From contig VXAY01004988.1 of NCBI GenBank assembly GCA_013399855.1, positions 1-64,000 of the forward strand: a stretch of DNA of 64,000 bases. The letters run 5' to 3'. This stretch comes from Oxyruncus cristatus (taxonomy: Eukaryota > Chordata > Aves > Passeriformes > Cotingidae). The notes under the pieces are model-generated. The model did not search any database, had not been told where the DNA came from, and was given only the letters and a program-made list of their open reading frames with translations. This document shows, piece by piece, positions 60,019 through 64,000 of the stretch (its first letter is position 1; each line of letters starts with the position of its first letter). Both the position numbers and the translations under genes were made by a program.

Positions 60019-63000
60019 CTTCAAAAATACATCAGTAAATTAAGAGCAGCAGGGCAAAATACCTGTCCCAAAACCTGAGCTCGAGGTTCCTGGCTGGGTC
60101 ATGAGCTTTGAAGTCTCTGAAAGTTGAATAATGGTTTAAAAGCAAAATTCCGACCCTTTAGTAAGGTACCTAAAGCAAACTGCAGTTTAAATTCAAAGTC
60201 TGGAATTAGGGCCTGACATTTCAAAGGAGATGTCTGTAATATGTTCGGAGAAAGCTGTGCAGTGAAAAGCAGAAATAACCAACGCGTGTTCTAACAAGTA
60301 TCTCACACCCAGGTAGTGATGTGGGTGCCATTTGGTGATCAACCTCTACTAAGCCATCCTGGACTTCAGAAATGTTTTGCAAGCTGAACTAGACCCCTAC
60401 GGTTGTAACTAAACTGATAAATTTAACCTACCCAGGTAGCACTGAGTTCAGGTATTTCAGTTCTCTGTGTCCATCATTCTGCCTCATGTTTGCATTTTGT
60501 TGCCTGCAGTTACCAGCACTTTCTGCCCTACCCAGCCAGAGGATGGAGAGTGTCTGTCCTTCCCAAAAAAATCCCCATGCTACAAACTGTAACTTTTAAC
60601 TTGGGTAATATCTATTGCAAGAAGCAAATGGCATTAAGAATGTCGTTCCATGCAATATGGGGTAGTAACTCCATCTACTACTACAACTGGAAGTTCCTTC
60701 TTATCTGTCCCTCTCCCCCCTCCTCGTGCTCCTAGCAGGTATTGGCACATGTTGAACCCTATTATAAGCTGCTTTATGTCACTGATTTAGTGAGACTAAT
60801 TAGAAATTAAATCCAGACAAAAAAGCTGGATTGTTTTCTCTCATGCTAGTGACTCCCTGAAAAGATCCAACGAACACTGTAGGTGGAGCAAGGCAGAATA
60901 TAGGGTTTGTAGGTCAGCAGCAGGTCAGAGAAGCAGAACTAAGGAAGATCAGGGGAATGGGGGACATCCCCTTCTTCTGGTGAAAGACAAAACTACTATG
61001 AAATTGTGTCTCAGGACTCTAATTTGTGCAAACCACAATGACCTAAGATTTGCTGCACCTCCCTTTCAAACACTAGTGAGTCAGATATGTTCCTGAATTA
61101 CAGCTGCTGAGGTCAGAAGCTGTCTACCCCATGAATGCACAAAACCAGCCTGGCTGAGAACATCAGAGCCCTGTTAGAGCACCACAGATGTTTGCTCAAT
61201 GTTGCCTTTGGATGTGGTGTCAGACAATTAGCACTCACAACTCTGCATGAAACAGGCAGCACTGTATCAAAGGGCTGGAACTATATCTCAACACAGTGGG
61301 TAACATCAGAGGGATCTGAGCTGCTGCAATTTGCACTTCCTCCAGGCTCCAATAAAACAGAAGTTATACCAACTTATGCTCCCTTAGGCTACTCATGACA
61401 TAAAGATCTCTCTGTATGTGCCTCCATCAATCTGCCAATGCTACTTCCAATGTATAGCTCTGTTTCCTCTCAGATGGCCTGAGAGACCAAAATTTCCGAG
61501 GTAGTATAAAGACTGACAGATGATGTTTGTTAAATCAGCATCCTCTAAACCACAAACAAAATCTTAAACCAGACACAGAATCTTAATCCAAGGGTCTGAT
61601 ACACCATTAGGAAGGATGGTTTGTGGAACAAGGTTTGGCTGAGATTAGTTAATTTTCTTCATAAGTGGATTGTACTCTGATTATAAATAATTTGCTAAAT
61701 ATCTTTGATACTTTTAGGGTCCTGACTGAAAACTGATTCCAATGTTTTTCATTACCAATCCCCATCAGCTTTAATTAAAAAAAAAAAAAAAATGCGTGGA
61801 GACCTGGTTTGCTCTAACAGATCTTGGCAGGGACTCCCACAACAGTGTAAAACTCATTGCAGTCAGATTCTAAAAATGCTCTTTCTTATCTTACTGGGAA
61901 AATGACCACCCTCCCTTCTTGTTTACCATAGTTCCTGTCCAATGTACGTAATCCCCTAGCAAATCTGCCTCAGGAGAGTTAAACTATAGCAAAACTCGGG
62001 CTGCTTGAGGATCTGGAGTTTGAGAGTTAAGAACCTGTAGATGTGACCCAGGCAAACTGTGAATAGTCATGTCACAGACGGAGGTGACCAGAAAATATAC
62101 CAAAAATCCCTGTCAGGTGGGATTGGTGTGTGTACATTGCAGCCAGCCAAGGAACAGTGACAGGCACAAGTTGGGCTCAGTTGGTGGAGGGAAACCATTT
62201 ATTCCACTTCACTCCCGGTGCTCAAAGGAGGAGGGCGAGGGAATCTCTTGTACTGTGACTGTTACAGATTCCAGATACTGTGACAGAGTGTGCCAGCTAA
62301 GGTGTGAATTTATTATCAAAACCTACAGGTTGTGACAAATTCCTCCACACCTTTCACAGGTAAGGTAAGCTACAGTCAAGAGACTTTTAATCAGATCTTA
62401 TGGACCTCCACAGGAGAGTTTGTATTCTGGTGGTCCTTGGGTATTTTTGCTGTTCTTACCCAGGCTGAAAATTATTTTTCAGCGCTTTCTTCTCCCACCC
62501 TTCAGCCCATGAGTTTATAAGTTTTTGTTCAGGCAACACATATTTTTTTTTGCTTTTTTTTATGCCTCTTAGCACATCTGCCAGAAACAGTTGGTGTCCT
62601 CTATCTGAGGTGGTCTTCATAACTTCTAAAGCCTTTCATGCTATTGGCAAATCGGGTTCAAACATATTCTCTGTTTCTCTTTAGTTTCTTTGTTGTAATC
62701 ATATCTCACCAAATGTCTTGGGAAAGCCAGGAATGCTATCTGGATAGCAATGCTTCCCACCAATTTTGTACAGGTATTTCTAATGTAGGGAGCTCTATCT
62801 AAACCTATATCCTTTAGTCTATAATTATACCCAGACTGAAGAGATTAAAAGACACTAAGACCTGTGAATTAGGACTCAGCTGCTGAGCCACATCACCAAT
62901 ACCCTCAAATAAAAAAAAACCCAGTAAATATCCATAAGGAAAAATATTAGTAACCAGTTCAGAAAAAGATATTTGCTATGAATATGAATTTATTATGGCT

Positions 63001-64000
63001 TTCTTGTTTTGATTAAGTTGCTTTTATAATATCTTTATTCATTGATTGAGGGTTTTTTATGCTCAAGTTTTTGATTGATTTGGGAATGAGCAGAAATGAC
63101 ATTGAGAACATTGGCTCATAAACAGTTACAAACAAAAGGGGTGCAGCAGTAATAATAACACAAATCACTAAAATATTTTTAACAAAACATAACAACAAAT
63201 TTCTGTTATATTCACCGTTTCTCTGAAATATACTTTTAACCCTCTGATGTTTTCTCTAAGAATCTGAGAAAATGTGATTATTTCCTGCTGTCTCCCATAG
63301 GATGGAAAGGAAGAATAGACATCATTAATGGATTTTTAAAACACAGCCAGTGGGAAGGCAAAAAGAACAATGGATAAAAATCAAGTAAGACTCTTTAAAT
63401 ATACTTTCATTTCAAGATCCCATGAGAGGCTTTCTCTACACCAATGATATTTAAACATATTTAAAGCTGAAATAACATTAACATTTTATTTTAAATGTAG
63501 GTAATAAAAGAAGACCAAAACATTTATTTCTCATCTGTTTTTCACAGTACCTCAAATTAAGGCCTACAGTGAAGGCAATATTTGATCTATACAATATCTT
63601 TTTCTCATTTTAAACCCGAGCATTGACACAGCAGTAAAGTTGAAGAACTAAGGAATAAATCTCACAGAAGCCACTTTTTTTTTTTTTCAAAAGTTGTTCC
63701 TTAGGTATTCCCTGCTAAATACTTGAGAGCAAAAGATTTACAGTTTTGTAATATAATGTAACTTTCTTTGAAGACCAGTTAAACACAAAGTCTAACTGAG
63801 TGCCTTGGCACCCTGAGTGAGTGGAGTGAGAAACAGGCCCATCCTGAGATGTTATTCAGCCCTGATAAGATGTTTTGCCTTCTGGAGTTGTTTATCTGTT
63901 TCCATGCCCTGGACAGGATGCCCGGACAGCTACTGTAGACAAGACACTTAAATTTCAGAAGGCTGAATTTTAAGACAAACGAATCACCCCCTTGGTCTTG

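Larger units (their letters stand above)
57459..64000. other. Unique AT-rich sequence, no gene recognised
   Basis: About 6.5 kb. It contains an octamer/AP-1 overlap (57708-57721), a 26-base tandem duplication (58607-58656), an A/C-rich simple repeat (59975-60018), an A16 run near 61777-61792 and T13 near 63676. Open frames reach 106 codons (58385-58705 and 59718-60038, plus), but none shows a family motif. No transposon is recognised. Confidence 0.5.

Noticed and set aside
60510..60600. Exon-like segment after ttttgttgcctgcag (reads TFCPTQPEDGECLSFPKKSP)
   Set aside because: The acceptor is good, but the frame stops soon after with no donor and no phase-compatible neighbour. Left as unsupported.
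62069..62335. 88-codon ORF with several Cys residues
   Set aside because: No recognisable zinc-finger or disulfide spacing, and no splice context. Consistent with chance.

Overview
The window reads as nuclear DNA of a bird. The evidence is its repeat content: about eighteen fragments of the CR1 LINE, nearly all keeping the CR1 3' end (the catagaatcatag-type terminus on the minus strand, or gattctatgattctatg on the plus strand), with no SINEs or L1 elements seen. The rest is AT-rich, CpG-poor single-copy sequence. The species cannot be fixed from the sequence. CR1 elements with (ATTCTATG)n ends are typical of birds and related reptiles. I found no bacterial-type genes, operons, rRNA or tRNA genes, or CRISPR array, and no protein-coding gene that I can name. 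Most likely this is intergenic or deep-intronic DNA. Nearly all open reading frames are chance, repeat-derived or assembly-derived.

Layout. 1-3.1 kb: a GC-richer left edge, then plain AT-rich DNA. 3.1-8.3 kb: three CR1 fragments and two places where a single N separates two near-identical copies of the same sequence (7119-7261 and 7711-8262), which look like assembly duplications. 8.36-8.81 kb: a strongly strand-asymmetric polypyrimidine tract holding about twelve copies of a 25-bp minisatellite. It produces the longest, but meaningless, ORFs of the window. 9-23 kb: mostly unique sequence with a few CpG-richer patches and two CR1 tails. 23.0-24.6 kb: a pile-up of four CR1 copies in alternating orientation. 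One keeps part of the reverse transcriptase reading frame and is interrupted by a 150-N gap. 24.6-46.7 kb: unique DNA with CR1 tails at 31.7, 35.1 and 38.8 kb, a (GGAT)n microsatellite, a 39-N gap beside poly-A, a perfect 20-bp palindrome, and three exon-like segments at 42.5-43.5 kb. 46.7-55.4 kb: the most CR1-dense part after the cluster. 54.7-57.5 kb: two diverged direct copies of an element of about 377 bp that share a 41-bp identical core carrying an octamer/POU-type site. 57.5-64 kb: unique AT-rich DNA.

No genes can be shown to work together here. The best candidate for unrecognised function is the paired element at 54.69-55.07 and 57.08-57.46 kb. Next are the exon-like segments at 42.5-43.5 kb and 53.5 kb, which I report only as hypotheses. 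The single-N duplications matter to anyone using this assembly, because they create false sequence.
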